Positions 24,931-34,051 of a stretch of 64,000 bases of DNA are shown one piece after another (within the stretch, counting starts at the first letter, position 1; the number at the start of each line of letters is the position of its first letter). Under the pieces are notes generated by a model, which was given only the letters and a program-made list of their open reading frames with translations, did not search any database and had not been told where the DNA came from. Source of the DNA: Actinoplanes sichuanensis (GTDB lineage Bacteria; Actinomycetota; Actinomycetes; Mycobacteriales; Micromonosporaceae); NCBI RefSeq assembly GCF_033097365.1, contig NZ_AP028461.1:7874001-7938000 (forward strand), read 5' to 3'. Made by a program: the position numbers and the translations under genes.

Positions 24931-26027
24931 GGCCGCTCCCAGAAGTCAGGTCCGACGACGTCTCGATAGTCTTCCGCCGCCACGAAGAAACCTTCCTCGT
25001 CCACTGTAAGCGGCAGCATCGGCAGACGACGCGTCGCGGGCCCGAAGACCGGCTGCGCGTTGTTCGTGATGAGGAACTGCGACTGGTGGCAAGGGCAGAG
25101 AAGACGGTTGGTCTGCTGCTCGTAGAGGCTGGCCGGGCAGCCGGCGTGCGTGCAGATCTTGGAATACGCCACGTAGTTGCCCCACATCGAACCCACGTTG
25201 CGGCCGTTCTTGTCGGCCTCGGCGTTCTTGCGGGTCTCCGCCGCGTCGTCCGCCCGGAGGTGGATCAGCAGCGTCGGAGAGTCGGCGTAGTGGTTGGTGG
25301 CGCCGTGCGGGATGCCCGGGTAGACGGTCATCTGGCCGCCCGCGCTCACGTCCTCGGGGCGGATCGGGGTGCCGTCCTCACGGGTGAGGCGGACCAGCTT
25401 GTCCCCGTTGTTCGAAGGGTGGAACCCGGTGGTGTACATCATCGGGTGGTCGCCCTTGTGCGGGTTCTGGATCAGGCCACCGACCAGCGGAGCGGCGACG
25501 GCCAGGCCGAGCGGGGCGGCGCCGATGGCGATCGCACCCTTCAGCAGCGGCCGGCGCGCGACACCCAGCTCGTCGGCCACATACATCATGGTCTGACCGG
25601 TGATCAGGCGCTCGTCGTCGGAGGACGGGTCGCCGTGCCGCTGCTGGATGGACAGCTCGTGCGGCAGCAGCTTCTTCGCCCAGGCGAGGATCGCGAAACC
25701 GAGCGACAGCAGGCCCAGGCCCAGGGTGATGCCCAGGATCGGGGTGTAGTAGTCGCTCAGCGTGTGGCCGAGCTTGAACTCCCACGGCCACACGATGTAG
25801 AAGACCAGGAAGGCCGCGGTGAACAGCCCGGAGAGCAGGAGCAGCAGGCTGATGTTGCGGACGATCCGCCGCTCCGCCTTGGAGTTCTGCCCGTGGAAGT
25901 GCGACTCGTACGTGACGATCTCGATGTCGTCGCGCCGAAGGCCTTCCTTGACGATGTCGAACCTCGTCAGGTGGGGGTCGTTGACGTCGACCGGCGTGCC
26001 GGTCTCGCCGTGGTGGACCGCCGTCAT
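24927..26027 (-). CDS. qcrA: Rieske iron-sulfur subunit QcrA
   Basis: 366 residues. Transfers electrons from menaquinol to cytochrome c1 through a 2Fe-2S cluster. The ligands are in CTHAGCP and CPCHQSQF near the C-terminus. Three hydrophobic helices precede the Rieske domain (about 60-80, 95-115, 175-195), the actinobacterial three-helix type rather than the single anchor of proteobacteria. The ATG overlaps the qcrC stop by 4 bp. Confidence 0.97.
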   Translation of the reverse strand: MTAVHHGETGTPVDVNDPHLTRFDIVKEGLRRDDIEIVTYESHFHGQNSKAERRIVRNISLLLLLSGLFTAAFLVFYIVWPWEFKLGHTLSDYYTPILGITLGLGLLSLGFAILAWAKKLLPHELSIQQRHGDPSSDDERLITGQTMMYVADELGVARRPLLKGAIAIGAAPLGLAVAAPLVGGLIQNPHKGDHPMMYTTGFHPSNNGDKLVRLTREDGTPIRPEDVSAGGQMTVYPGIPHGATNHYADSPTLLIHLRADDAAETRKNAEADKNGRNVGSMWGNYVAYSKICTHAGCPASLYEQQTNRLLCPCHQSQFLITNNAQPVFGPATRRLPMLPLTVDEEGFFVAAEDYRDVVGPDFWERP

Positions 26028-26872
26028 GACTTCCCCGCAATCCAGAGCGACGTGAAGACCAGGAGCGTGATGCCGACCAGGAAGATGGCCATGCCCTCGG
26101 TCGACGGGCCGTACCGGCCCAGGTTGAAGAGGCCGCCCGGGTCCTTGTCGTCCTGCAGCTGGACCGAGATGTAGGTGATGATCTGCTTCTTCTGCTCCGG
26201 CGTGAGCTGGTTGTCACCGAAGACCGGCATGTTCTGCGGGCCGGTGAGCATGGCCGCGTAGAGCTCCTCGGCCGTGGCGTCGCCCAGGCTCGGGGCGAAC
26301 TTGCCGGAGGAGAGCGCGCCGCCGCCGGCGCCGAAGCCGTGGCAGGAGGTGCAGTTGACGCGGAACAGCTCGCCACCGCGGGCCAGCGCGTCCGGGTCGG
26401 ACTCGATGTCGGCGACCAGCGGGCCGTCGGGCAGCTCCGGACCGCCGCCGAGCTCCTGGATGTACTGACCCAGCTGCTCGGTCTGCGCGTCGTCGAACTG
26501 CGGCGGCTTCTGCTCGGCCTGGGCCTCCTGGCGGGTCATCGGCATGCGGCCGGTGCCCACCTGGAACTCCACCGAAGCCGAGCCGACGCCGATCAGGCTC
26601 GGCCCACGGTCCTGGACACCCTGGCCGTCACGGCCGTGGCAGCTGATGCAGCTGGTGTCGTAGAGCGCCTTACCCTCCCGTGCGACAGCGGAGAGCTGGA
26701 CGTTGTCCTCGGCGAACGCGCCCGGTGTGAATGCGGTGTAGACGCCGCCGGCCAACGCCAGGGCGGCGAGCATGCGCACCGCTGCGCCGAGCCTCCGGCG
26801 CACCCGGCTGGGCGCGCCGCGCCGCCGGGAGAACACCCGGGCGCGCCTGCGGGCGGGGGTGTCAGAAGTCAT
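26024..26872 (-). CDS. qcrC: Diheme cytochrome c subunit QcrC
   Basis: 282 residues. Two c-type heme motifs, CISCH (near residue 75) and CTSCH (near 173), show the diheme cytochrome cc that links bc1 directly to aa3 oxidase without soluble cytochrome c in actinobacteria. An Arg-rich N-terminus is followed by a signal-anchor helix, and a C-terminal helix (GMAIFLVGITLLVFTSLWI) anchors it to the membrane. Second gene of the operon, 50 bp after ctaE. Confidence 0.97.
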   Translation of the reverse strand: MTSDTPARRRARVFSRRRGAPSRVRRRLGAAVRMLAALALAGGVYTAFTPGAFAEDNVQLSAVAREGKALYDTSCISCHGRDGQGVQDRGPSLIGVGSASVEFQVGTGRMPMTRQEAQAEQKPPQFDDAQTEQLGQYIQELGGGPELPDGPLVADIESDPDALARGGELFRVNCTSCHGFGAGGGALSSGKFAPSLGDATAEELYAAMLTGPQNMPVFGDNQLTPEQKKQIITYISVQLQDDKDPGGLFNLGRYGPSTEGMAIFLVGITLLVFTSLWIAGKS

Positions 26873-26922
26873 GGGCTATGTCCCTTGGGGTTCGAACCTG
26901 AAGCTCAGCGGATGACGGCGCG

Positions 26923-27534
26923 TCACTGAAGCCAATAGATCATGGCGAACAGGGCGATCCAGACGACGTCCACGAAGTGCCAGTAGTACGACACGACGAT
27001 CGCTGACGTGGCCTGGGCGGGAGTGAACCGGCCCATGGTCGTCCGGATCATGTAGACGATGAAGGCGATCAGGCCGCCGGTCACGTGCAGACCGTGGAAC
27101 CCGGTCGTCAGGTAGAACATCGAGCCGTACCCGTCGCCGTTGATCTTGACGCCGTGTCCGACCAGGGTCACGTACTCGTTCACCTGCCCGAGCACGAAGA
27201 TCAGGCCCATCACGAAGGTGATCGTGAACCAACGCCGCAGCGCGAACACGTCACCCTTCTCCGCCGCGAAGACGCCGAGCTGGCAGGTCACCGACGAGAG
27301 AACCAGGATCACCGTGAACGTTGTGGCGTACGGGATGTTGAGTGCTTTCGTGTGGTGCTCCCACATGCTGTAGTCCGCAGCACGGATGGAGAAGTACATC
27401 GCGAACAACGCCGCGAAGAACATGAGCTCGCTGGAGAGCCACACGATGGTCCCGACGCTGACCATGTTGGGTCGGGTCAGCGAGTGGATCCGGCTCTTGT
27501 CGATGGCTGCCGCTGTCACGGCCTCATTATTCAT
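26923..27534 (-). CDS. ctaE: Cytochrome c oxidase subunit III (CtaE)
   Basis: About 203 residues, five membrane helices, part of aa3-type oxidase. Family patterns include [30 protein letters not shown] and the C-terminal [15 protein letters not shown]. The start could be ATG at 27534 or an upstream TTG at 27549 with a close GGAGG; I use the ATG. First gene of the ctaE-qcrCAB operon, divergent from the CtaG-like gene. Confidence 0.95.
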   Translation of the reverse strand: MNNEAVTAAAIDKSRIHSLTRPNMVSVGTIVWLSSELMFFAALFAMYFSIRAADYSMWEHHTKALNIPYATTFTVILVLSSVTCQLGVFAAEKGDVFALRRWFTITFVMGLIFVLGQVNEYVTLVGHGVKINGDGYGSMFYLTTGFHGLHVTGGLIAFIVYMIRTTMGRFTPAQATSAIVVSYYWHFVDVVWIALFAMIYWLQ

Positions 27535-27616
27535 CCGAGATAGGCCCAAGGTCCTCCGGGGTCCCCAATCCGGCCCAGTGGGCGGCCCGGAATATTCCGT
27601 GACCAGCGGGTAGACC

Positions 27617-27622
27617 TAACCT
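27617..27622 (+). promoter_or_regulatory. -10 element (TAACCT), leaderless ctaG-like gene
   Basis: The box ends 6 bases before GTG 27629 (and 3 before GTG 27626). With no Shine-Dalgarno sequence, this favours leaderless translation from 27629. Confidence 0.5.
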
Positions 27623-27628
27623 CAAGTG

Positions 27629-28567
27629 GTGCAGCTTCACGTTTTGCCCTCACTCGCGGCCGATGCCGGGGATACTAGTCTTCCGCCGTTCACCCCGGCG
27701 GCGTTCTTCACCGAGATCAACCTGGTCAGTCCGATCGCGTTGGGTCTGCTGGTGTCGGCGGCGCTCTACCTGTACGGCGTGTGGCGTCTGCGGCAGCGCG
27801 GCGACGACTGGCCGGCCGGGCGGACGGTGGCCTTCATCGCCGGTGGGCTGGGGTCGATCGCGCTGGTCACGGTCACCGGCATCGAGGCGTACGACACCAC
27901 CCTGATCTCCGTCCACATGGTGCAGCACATGGTGCTGTCCATGGTGGGCCCGATCTTCCTGGCCCTGGGCGCGCCGACCACGCTGGCCCTGCGCGTCCTG
28001 CACGGGCCGCCGCGCAAGACCCTGCTGACGGTCCTGCACAGCCGGTACGTCCGGGTGCTGACCTTCCCGCTGGTGGCGTTCGGGCTGTTCATCGCGAACC
28101 CGTTCGTCCTCTACTTCACCGGCGCCTACCGGCAGACCCTGGAACACGTCTGGGTGCACGAGTTCGTGCACTTCCACTTCATCGTGACCGGCTGCCTGTT
28201 CTTCTGGCCGCTGCTCGGGCTCGACCCGTTGCCGAACCGGTGGCCGTACCCGGGCCGGGCCCTGCTCATGGTCTTGAGTGTCCCGTTCCACACGGTGCTC
28301 GGGCTGACCATCATGCAGAGCAATGAGCTGCTCGGCGGCGACTGGTACCCGAATCTGGGCCTGAGCTGGCTGGATCCGAAGGCCGACCAGGTCACGGCGG
28401 GCGGCATCCTGTGGGCCGGCGGCGAGATCGTCAGTGTCACGATGCTGGGCATCCTGGTGGTCCAGTGGGTCCGCCAGTCGGAGCGGGAGGCCCGGCGGAT
28501 CGACCGAGCCCTGGACCGGGCCGAGGCGGCGGAGAATGCGGTACGCCCGGCGCCCGACGCCGGATAA
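27629..28567 (+). CDS. ctaG: CtaG-type cytochrome c oxidase assembly protein
   Basis: About 312 residues with roughly eight membrane helices. His-rich membrane motifs, including SVHMVQHMVLSMVGP and WVHEFVHFHFIVTGC, match the CtaG/caa3_CtaG family associated with copper delivery to the oxidase Cu centre. It is divergent from ctaE, whose product is an oxidase subunit, which supports the role. The copper-binding assignment follows from family knowledge, not from a test here. The start is GTG 27629 by the -10 spacing; GTG 27626 is equally possible. Confidence 0.85.
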   Translation: MQLHVLPSLAADAGDTSLPPFTPAAFFTEINLVSPIALGLLVSAALYLYGVWRLRQRGDDWPAGRTVAFIAGGLGSIALVTVTGIEAYDTTLISVHMVQHMVLSMVGPIFLALGAPTTLALRVLHGPPRKTLLTVLHSRYVRVLTFPLVAFGLFIANPFVLYFTGAYRQTLEHVWVHEFVHFHFIVTGCLFFWPLLGLDPLPNRWPYPGRALLMVLSVPFHTVLGLTIMQSNELLGGDWYPNLGLSWLDPKADQVTAGGILWAGGEIVSVTMLGILVVQWVRQSEREARRIDRALDRAEAAENAVRPAPDAG

Positions 28568-28615
28568 CAAGTTCGGTACGATCCCTGGGACCTAAGACGT
28601 GAGGTGGGGCACAAG

Positions 28616-29056
28616 ATGAGCGAGTACACCGTGAGCGAGTACACCGTTCTGCTCTACAGCGACGACGCCGCCGTGCGGGACCGGATCCGGCTCGCCATCG
28701 GCCCGCGTCCCGCGGCTGATCTCAAGGTCGAGTTCGCCGAGGCCTCCACCTGGGAGGAGTGCCGCCGCCTGCTCGACGAGTACGAGATCGATCTGATGAT
28801 GCTCGACGGCGAGGCCACTCCGGCCGGCGGCATCGGAATCGCTCGTCAGACCAAGGACGAGTATCTGAACCCCCCGCCCACCTGTGTCGTGATCGCCCGT
28901 GCCGCCGACCGCTGGCTCGCCGCGTACGCGCAGGTGGACGCCACCATCGTGGCCCCGCTGGACCCGGTCACCACCGGGCAGACGGTGGCCGGGCTGCTCC
29001 GCGCGCGCCGTGCCGGCGCCATCCCGCTGGGCACCTTGGGCACCATCCCCCGCTGA
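28616..29056 (+). CDS. Receiver-like (atypical response regulator) protein
   Basis: 146 residues. A stand-alone CheY-like fold: acidic pair Asp16-Asp17 (YSDDAAVRD) and candidate phosphoacceptor Asp64 (LMMLDGE) are present, but the usual Ser/Thr switch is replaced (VVIARA) and the conserved Lys in KP is lost (APLDP). There is no output domain. It may bind partners without phosphorylation. The N-terminus carries a 15-bp tandem duplication (28616-28645) giving a second in-frame GTG start. It precedes trpD by 36 bp. Confidence 0.75.
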   Translation: MSEYTVSEYTVLLYSDDAAVRDRIRLAIGPRPAADLKVEFAEASTWEECRRLLDEYEIDLMMLDGEATPAGGIGIARQTKDEYLNPPPTCVVIARAADRWLAAYAQVDATIVAPLDPVTTGQTVAGLLRARRAGAIPLGTLGTIPR

Positions 29057-29092
29057 GCACTTTCCGCTTGAACCCTTGATGGAGGCAGCGCC

Positions 29093-30151
29093 ATGGGCGC
29101 ACGCACCTGGCCCAACCTGACGAGCGCACTGCTGCGTGGCGAGGAGCTCGCCACGACGGACACGGCGTGGGCCATGGGCGAGATCATGGCCGGCAACGCG
29201 ACCCCGGTGCAGATAGCCGGGTTCGCGGTGGCGCTGCGTGCCAAGGGTGAGACGCCGGCCGAGCTCGGTGGCCTGGTGGAGGCGATGATCGCCAGCGCCA
29301 CGCTGGTCGAGCTGCCGGAGGAGACCCGGACCAGCGCGGTCGACGTGGTCGGCACCGGCGGCGACCGGGCCAACACGGTGAACATCTCCACCCTGGCCGC
29401 GATCGTGACGGCCTCGGCCGGGGTGCCGGTGGTCAAGCACGGCAACCGGTCGGCCTCGTCGACGACCGGTTCGGCCGACCTGCTGGAGCATTTCGGCCTG
29501 CCGCTCGATCTGGGCCCGGCCGGGGTCGCCCGGTCGGTCGCCGAGGCGGGCATCGGTTTCTGCTTCGCGGCCCGCTACCACCCGGGCATGCGGCACGCCT
29601 CGGTCCCCCGGCGTGAGCTGGGCGTTCCGACCTTCTTCAACATGCTCGGCCCGCTGACCAACCCGGCCCGGCCGACCTCGGCGATGGTGGGTTGCTTCGA
29701 CGCCCGGATGGCCCCGGTGATGGCCGAGGTCTTCGCCCGGCGTGGTGATTCGGCGCTGGTGGTGCGGGGCGAGGACGGCCTGGACGAGTTCACCACCTCG
29801 GCGCCCACCCGGATCTGGATGGCTCGGGACGGCAAGGTGGAGGAGTTGGTGATCGACGCGGTGGAGCTGGGTCTGCCGCGGAGCCGCCCGGCCGACCTGC
29901 GCGGCGGTGAGGTGGCGTTCAACGCGGATGTGGCCCGGCGCCTGTTCGCCGGTGAGCAGGGCCCGGTGCGTGACGCCGTGCTGCTCAACGCGTCGGCGGC
30001 GTTCGCGGCCCAGAGCGGCTTCCCGGGTGACTTCCGGGAGACGCTGGTGGCCGGCATGCGGCGGGCCGCCGAGGCGATCGACTCCGGCGCGACGACCGCT
30101 CAGCTGGAGCGCTGGGTGGCCGCGGCGCAGGCCGCCAAGGCCGCCGAGTAA
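29093..30151 (+). CDS. trpD: Anthranilate phosphoribosyltransferase
   Basis: 352 residues. Joins anthranilate and PRPP in tryptophan synthesis. Motifs are [14 protein letters not shown] (PRPP binding) near residue 85, [18 protein letters not shown] near 115, and [13 protein letters not shown] near 180. GGAGG is 7 bases before the ATG. Other trp genes are not nearby; this isolated trpD next to ctaE/qcr is the normal actinobacterial layout (Rv2192c). Confidence 0.97.
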   Translation: MGARTWPNLTSALLRGEELATTDTAWAMGEIMAGNATPVQIAGFAVALRAKGETPAELGGLVEAMIASATLVELPEETRTSAVDVVGTGGDRANTVNISTLAAIVTASAGVPVVKHGNRSASSTTGSADLLEHFGLPLDLGPAGVARSVAEAGIGFCFAARYHPGMRHASVPRRELGVPTFFNMLGPLTNPARPTSAMVGCFDARMAPVMAEVFARRGDSALVVRGEDGLDEFTTSAPTRIWMARDGKVEELVIDAVELGLPRSRPADLRGGEVAFNADVARRLFAGEQGPVRDAVLLNASAAFAAQSGFPGDFRETLVAGMRRAAEAIDSGATTAQLERWVAAAQAAKAAE

Positions 30152-30260
30152 CCGGGAATTTCCTTCAACACGCCGCTGGTAATACCCGAGATCGTCCTTT
30201 TTACGTGAAACCGTCTGAATGACATTCGGGTAATTTGACCTTCCCGCGAAGGAGAAACCC

Positions 30261-30467
30261 GTGCCGGAACGCGAACTGCGCTGCGTCATCTGCGACGGCG
30301 ACATGCTCTTCGAGGTGCCGCCCTGCGAGGACGGCCACGACGACTGCCCCGAGCTGGTCTGCACCCGCTGCGGGGCGGCCGAGGTGGTCGCCCCGATCGT
30401 CGTCCACCTGTGGAAACCGGGCGAGCGGACCAGACGGGTCGCACCCCAGCAGCGCTCCGCCGCCTGA
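30261..30467 (+). CDS. Small zinc-ribbon-like protein
   Basis: 68 residues with two Cys pairs, CVIC (near 8-11) and CTRC (near 34-37), plus an extra Cys and His between (CEDGHDDC). Looks like a treble-clef or zinc ribbon. AAGGAG lies 7 bases before the GTG. Function unknown. Confidence 0.75.
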   Translation: MPERELRCVICDGDMLFEVPPCEDGHDDCPELVCTRCGAAEVVAPIVVHLWKPGERTRRVAPQQRSAA

Positions 30468-30555
30468 TCTTCGGCCCCGCTGTCACAGATCGCGGCGCTA
30501 CCCGGTCATCACTGTCGTCCGAGTCATTCGACGAACAGAACGAAGGCCGAGAAAA

Positions 30556-31290
30556 ATGAAGATCGCTGTAATCGGGGGCACCGGGCTCATCGGGTCGCAG
30601 GTCGTGCGGCTGCTGACCACCGGTGGGCACGACGTGCTGCCGCTCTCCCCGTCGACCGGCGTCGACCTGCTGACCGGGTCGGGCCTGCCGGAGGCGCTGG
30701 CCGGCGCCGACGTCGTCGTCAACCTGACCAACTCACCGACGTTCGACGAGGCGTCGCCCGCGTTCTTCCGGACGACCATGGAGAACATGCTGTCGGCGGC
30801 CGCCTCGGCCGGGGTCGGCCACGCCGTGATCCTGTCGATCGTCGGGGTCGACCAGGTGCCGGAGCTGGACTACTACCGCGCCAAGGTGCTGCAGGAGGAC
30901 CTGCTGCGGACCGGCCCGGTGCCGTACTCGATCGTCCGGGCCACCCAGTTCTTCGAGTTCGTCGACGCGATCCTGTCGTGGACGTCCGACGAGAACACGG
31001 TCCGCCTGCCCGCCACCCCGGTCCAGCCGATGGCGGCGGCCGATGTGGCCCGGGCGGTGGCCGACGTCGCCGCCGGTGCCCCGCTGAACGGGGTTCGCAA
31101 CGTCGCCGGACCGCAGGTGTTCGGGCTCGACGAACTGGGCCGGGTCGCCCTGTCCGCCCGGGGCGACCGACGGGCCGTGGTCACCGACCCGTCGGCGGGT
31201 ATGTTCGCCGCGGTCCCAGGTGACGTCCTGATCGGCCGGGACGACGCCGTCCTAGCCGGGACGACCTTCCTGGACTGGCTGTCCCGGTAG
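30556..31290 (+). CDS. NmrA-like NAD(P)-binding SDR
   Basis: 244 residues. Atypical short-chain dehydrogenase with the N-terminal dinucleotide motif GGTGLIG and the VVNLTNSP segment; the catalytic Tyr-x3-Lys appears as YYRAK near residue 112. NmrA/HSCARG-like members often act as redox sensors or NAD(P)H-binding isomerases rather than dehydrogenases. Its last 39 bp overlap the convergent XRE regulator gene. Confidence 0.85.
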   Translation: MKIAVIGGTGLIGSQVVRLLTTGGHDVLPLSPSTGVDLLTGSGLPEALAGADVVVNLTNSPTFDEASPAFFRTTMENMLSAAASAGVGHAVILSIVGVDQVPELDYYRAKVLQEDLLRTGPVPYSIVRATQFFEFVDAILSWTSDENTVRLPATPVQPMAAADVARAVADVAAGAPLNGVRNVAGPQVFGLDELGRVALSARGDRRAVVTDPSAGMFAAVPGDVLIGRDDAVLAGTTFLDWLSR

Positions 31291-32118
31291 ATCGACGGCT
31301 CCGAGAACCGCCAGCAGACGGAGTCTCTCGTCGGCGGCGGTTCCCGGAGCGGCGGTGTACATCACCAGCTGCTGCGCCTGGTCCGGGTCGATCAGGCGCT
31401 GGCAGTGCAGCTCCAGCGGCCCCACCCGGGGATGCCGCAGCCGCACCGGCCCGCAGTAGGGCCCGGCGACCGGCTGGTCACGCCACAGTCGGGCGAATTC
31501 CGGGCTTGCGGTGAGCAGCAGGCCGACGAGCGTCGCGGTTCGAGATTCAACCCCATCCCGGGTGTACGACCGGAGCAGATCCGCCACGACGAGACGGCTC
31601 TGCGCGTCCCGGTCCTCGTCCGGGTGCAGCTGCCGCGCCGCCGGATCGGTGAACCACCGGTAGTGCAGAGAGCGTGCCCACCCGGTGTGCACGCTCTCGT
31701 CGCCGATCAGCGCCACCGACAGCGGTGTCTGCAGCAGCGTCTCGCCGAGCGCGGTGACCACCTGCGCCGCGGTCTCCCCGACCCCGTCGAAGATCCGGCG
31801 CATCCCGGGGTTGACGTGCCCGGAGTCCGCCGATCGACGGGGCGTGGCATAGCCGGCCAGCGTTCGCAGGTGGTCGTGTTCTTCCATCGACAGCCGCAGC
31901 CCACGGGCGACAGCGTCGATCATCTGCTCGGACGGGTGCGGGCCGCGCGGCTGCTCCAGCCGGGTGTAGTAGTCGACGGACATGTCGCTGAGCACGGCGA
32001 CCTCCTCCCGGCGCAGCCCGCGGGTCCGGCGGCGGCCGCCCCGGGGCAGTCCCACGTCCTCGGGCTGCACGGTCTCCCGCCGGGTACGCAGATAGGCGGC
32101 CAGCCGTGCCCGATCCAC
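31252..32118 (-). CDS. XRE regulator with MmyB-like ligand-binding domain
   Basis: 288 residues. An N-terminal helix-turn-helix (GLRREEVAVLSDMSVDYYTRLE) is followed by the MmyB-like PAS-fold domain with FTDPAARQLHPD, a group that usually controls an adjacent oxidoreductase. The neighbour directly upstream on the same strand is an SDR (12 bp), the likely target. GGGAGG is well placed before the GTG. Confidence 0.9.
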   Translation of the reverse strand: MDRARLAAYLRTRRETVQPEDVGLPRGGRRRTRGLRREEVAVLSDMSVDYYTRLEQPRGPHPSEQMIDAVARGLRLSMEEHDHLRTLAGYATPRRSADSGHVNPGMRRIFDGVGETAAQVVTALGETLLQTPLSVALIGDESVHTGWARSLHYRWFTDPAARQLHPDEDRDAQSRLVVADLLRSYTRDGVESRTATLVGLLLTASPEFARLWRDQPVAGPYCGPVRLRHPRVGPLELHCQRLIDPDQAQQLVMYTAAPGTAADERLRLLAVLGAVDLPGQPVQEGRPG

Positions 32119-32130
32119 CGTGTCCTCCCG

Positions 32131-33054
32131 TCAGCCGGCCAGCGCCAGTGAGTGCTCCCACAGGCGGGCGGCCTGATCGCGGTCTCGGGCCGCCCGGTAG
32201 ATCTTCAGTTCGGCCGGTCCGCCGGTGAACTGACCGAACCCGTCCGGGCCGTAGAGCCGCCCGCCCTGTGCCTGCTCACTGGTGGCCGCGTACAGGATCG
32301 GCAGCATGCCCTGCGCCACGCCGTGCACCAGGATCCCCCAGCGGTGCAGGCGGCTCATGAGCGCCTCGTGCGGGGCGCGCCCGGCCCGGCCCAGGTTGGG
32401 TCCGGCGGCGTAGAGGCCGGTCAGGGTGGTGCCCGGATGGGCGGCGTTGCTGACCACACCCCAGCCCTCGGTACGGCTGCGCCGGTCCAGTTCCAGGGCG
32501 AAGAACAGGTTGGCCAGTTTCGACCGCCCGTAGCCGCCGACCGCCGAGTACCGCCGCTCGCTCTGCAGGTCGGTCCAGTCCAGGCGGGCCTGGCGGGCCG
32601 CGCTGCTGGTCACCGTGGTCACCCGGGCCTGGCCGGCCCGCAGCAGCGGCAGCAGCCCGGTGGTGAGCGCGAAATGCCCCATGTGGTTGGTGCCGAACTG
32701 CAACTCGAAGCCGTCCACGGTGGTGTGCCGGGTGGCCGGCGCCATCACCCCGGCGTTGTTGATCAGCAGGTGGATCGGCCGGTCCTCGGTGATCAGGCTA
32801 CGGAACAGGCTGTTCACCGACGCGGCCGAGGCGAGGTCCAGCGGCCGCACCGAGACCCGGGCGCCCGGGGCGGCGCCGCGGATCCGATCCACCGCGGCCA
32901 CTCCCCTGGCCTCGTCCCGGACGGCCAGCAGCACCTCGGCGCCCGCCTCGGCAAGTCGGCCCGCCAGGGCCAGGCCCAGTCCGCCGCTCGCCCCGGTCAC
33001 CAGCGCCCGGCGACCGGTGAGATCCAGCTCCCGCGGCATCGTCACTCTGTTCAT
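32131..33054 (-). CDS. Short-chain dehydrogenase/reductase (retinol dehydrogenase-like)
   Basis: About 307 residues. Classical SDR motifs: cofactor motif TGASGGLG, NNAG, and catalytic YGRSK. The C-terminus is longer than in minimal SDRs and is typical of the retinol dehydrogenase/oxidoreductase group linked to XRE-MmyB regulators. The start is uncertain among ATG 33054, GTG 33042 (better spaced from GGAGG) and ATG 33036. Substrate unknown. Confidence 0.88.
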   Translation of the reverse strand: MNRVTMPRELDLTGRRALVTGASGGLGLALAGRLAEAGAEVLLAVRDEARGVAAVDRIRGAAPGARVSVRPLDLASAASVNSLFRSLITEDRPIHLLINNAGVMAPATRHTTVDGFELQFGTNHMGHFALTTGLLPLLRAGQARVTTVTSSAARQARLDWTDLQSERRYSAVGGYGRSKLANLFFALELDRRSRTEGWGVVSNAAHPGTTLTGLYAAGPNLGRAGRAPHEALMSRLHRWGILVHGVAQGMLPILYAATSEQAQGGRLYGPDGFGQFTGGPAELKIYRAARDRDQAARLWEHSLALAG

Positions 33055-33108
33055 GCCTCCACGCTGACGGCGGCACCGACGGGCAACCATGCCACGCCGA
33101 TACAAGGC

Positions 33109-33975
33109 TCAGAGCGCGGTCAACTTGTCCGGGTTGACCATCCAGAGCAGTTGTTCGATGCCATCCGGCCCGGCGGTGACCGCGAGCACGCCGTAGATCG
33201 CCCCGCCGCGACGCAGGACGACCGCGTCGCCGCCGTTGAGCGCGGCGAACTCCACGTCGACGTCGGCCCAGAACCACGGGGCGATCGCGGTCAAGAAGTT
33301 GATCACCCGCAACGGGCCCACCACCGCGTGCCGGGACACCTGGTAGGCACCGTTGCCGTCGGACACACTCCGCACGTCGACGGCGAACAGCCGTTCCAGG
33401 GCCGCCATGTCGCCGGAGCGGGCCGCCGCGACGAACGCCGTGAGCAGCTCCCGCTGTGCCTCGGCGCTGACCGGAGCGCGCCGCTCACCCGTCACCCGTT
33501 TCCGGGCCCGGCTGACCAACTGCCGGACCGCCGGTTCGGTGGTGTCCAGGATCTCGGCGATCTGCCCGTACGGATAGTCGAACGCCTCCCGCAGCACGTA
33601 CGCGGCACGTTCGTTCGGGGTCAGCTTCTCCATCAGCAGCAGCGCCGCGAACTCCAGTGCCTCACCCCGCTCCGCACCCAGGTAGGGGTCGGCGCCGGTG
33701 TCCACGGGTTCGGGCAGCCACGGCCCGATGTACGTCTCCCGCCGCACCCGGGCCGACTGCAGCGCGTTGATGGCCAGCCGGGTCGCCGTGGTGGTCAGGA
33801 ATCCGCCCGGGTTGTGGACCACGCTGCGGTCGGTGGTCTGCCAGCGCAGCCAGACCTCCTGCACCAGATCCTCGGCCTCGGAGGCGCTGCTGAGCATGCG
33901 GTACGCGATCCCGAACAGCCGTGGCCGGGCCTCGATGAAGATCGCGGTGGCGTCGTCGAGATCCTGCGTGTCCAC
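33109..33975 (-). CDS. ECF sigma factor, SigJ type with SnoaL-like C-terminus
   Basis: About 288 residues. Region 2 (IFIEARPRLFGIAYRMLSS, then DLVQEVWLRW) and region 4 (LTPNERAAYVLREAFDYPYGQI) are clear. The last 110 residues form a SnoaL/NTF2-like domain (AFVAAARSGDMAALERLFA), which in ECF41-like SigJ proteins controls sigma activity in place of an anti-sigma factor. No anti-sigma gene is present, consistent with that. GTG at 33975 has GGGAGG upstream. Confidence 0.9.
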   Translation of the reverse strand: MDTQDLDDATAIFIEARPRLFGIAYRMLSSASEAEDLVQEVWLRWQTTDRSVVHNPGGFLTTTATRLAINALQSARVRRETYIGPWLPEPVDTGADPYLGAERGEALEFAALLLMEKLTPNERAAYVLREAFDYPYGQIAEILDTTEPAVRQLVSRARKRVTGERRAPVSAEAQRELLTAFVAAARSGDMAALERLFAVDVRSVSDGNGAYQVSRHAVVGPLRVINFLTAIAPWFWADVDVEFAALNGGDAVVLRRGGAIYGVLAVTAGPDGIEQLLWMVNPDKLTAL

Positions 33976-34003
33976 GAACCGATCCTCCCAGCCGGGAAAC
34001 GCG

Positions 34004-34036
34004 GAAGCCCGCACCACCGGTCGGGGTGCGGGCTTC
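34004..34036 (-). terminator. Stem-loop terminator downstream of ctaF
   Basis: A perfect 12-bp stem GAAGCCCGCACC / GGTGCGGGCTTC with a 9-base loop, 15 bp past the ctaF stop. It separates the oxidase genes from the ECF sigma gene. Confidence 0.8.
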
Positions 34037-34051
34037 TCAGCGTGCTCAGAT

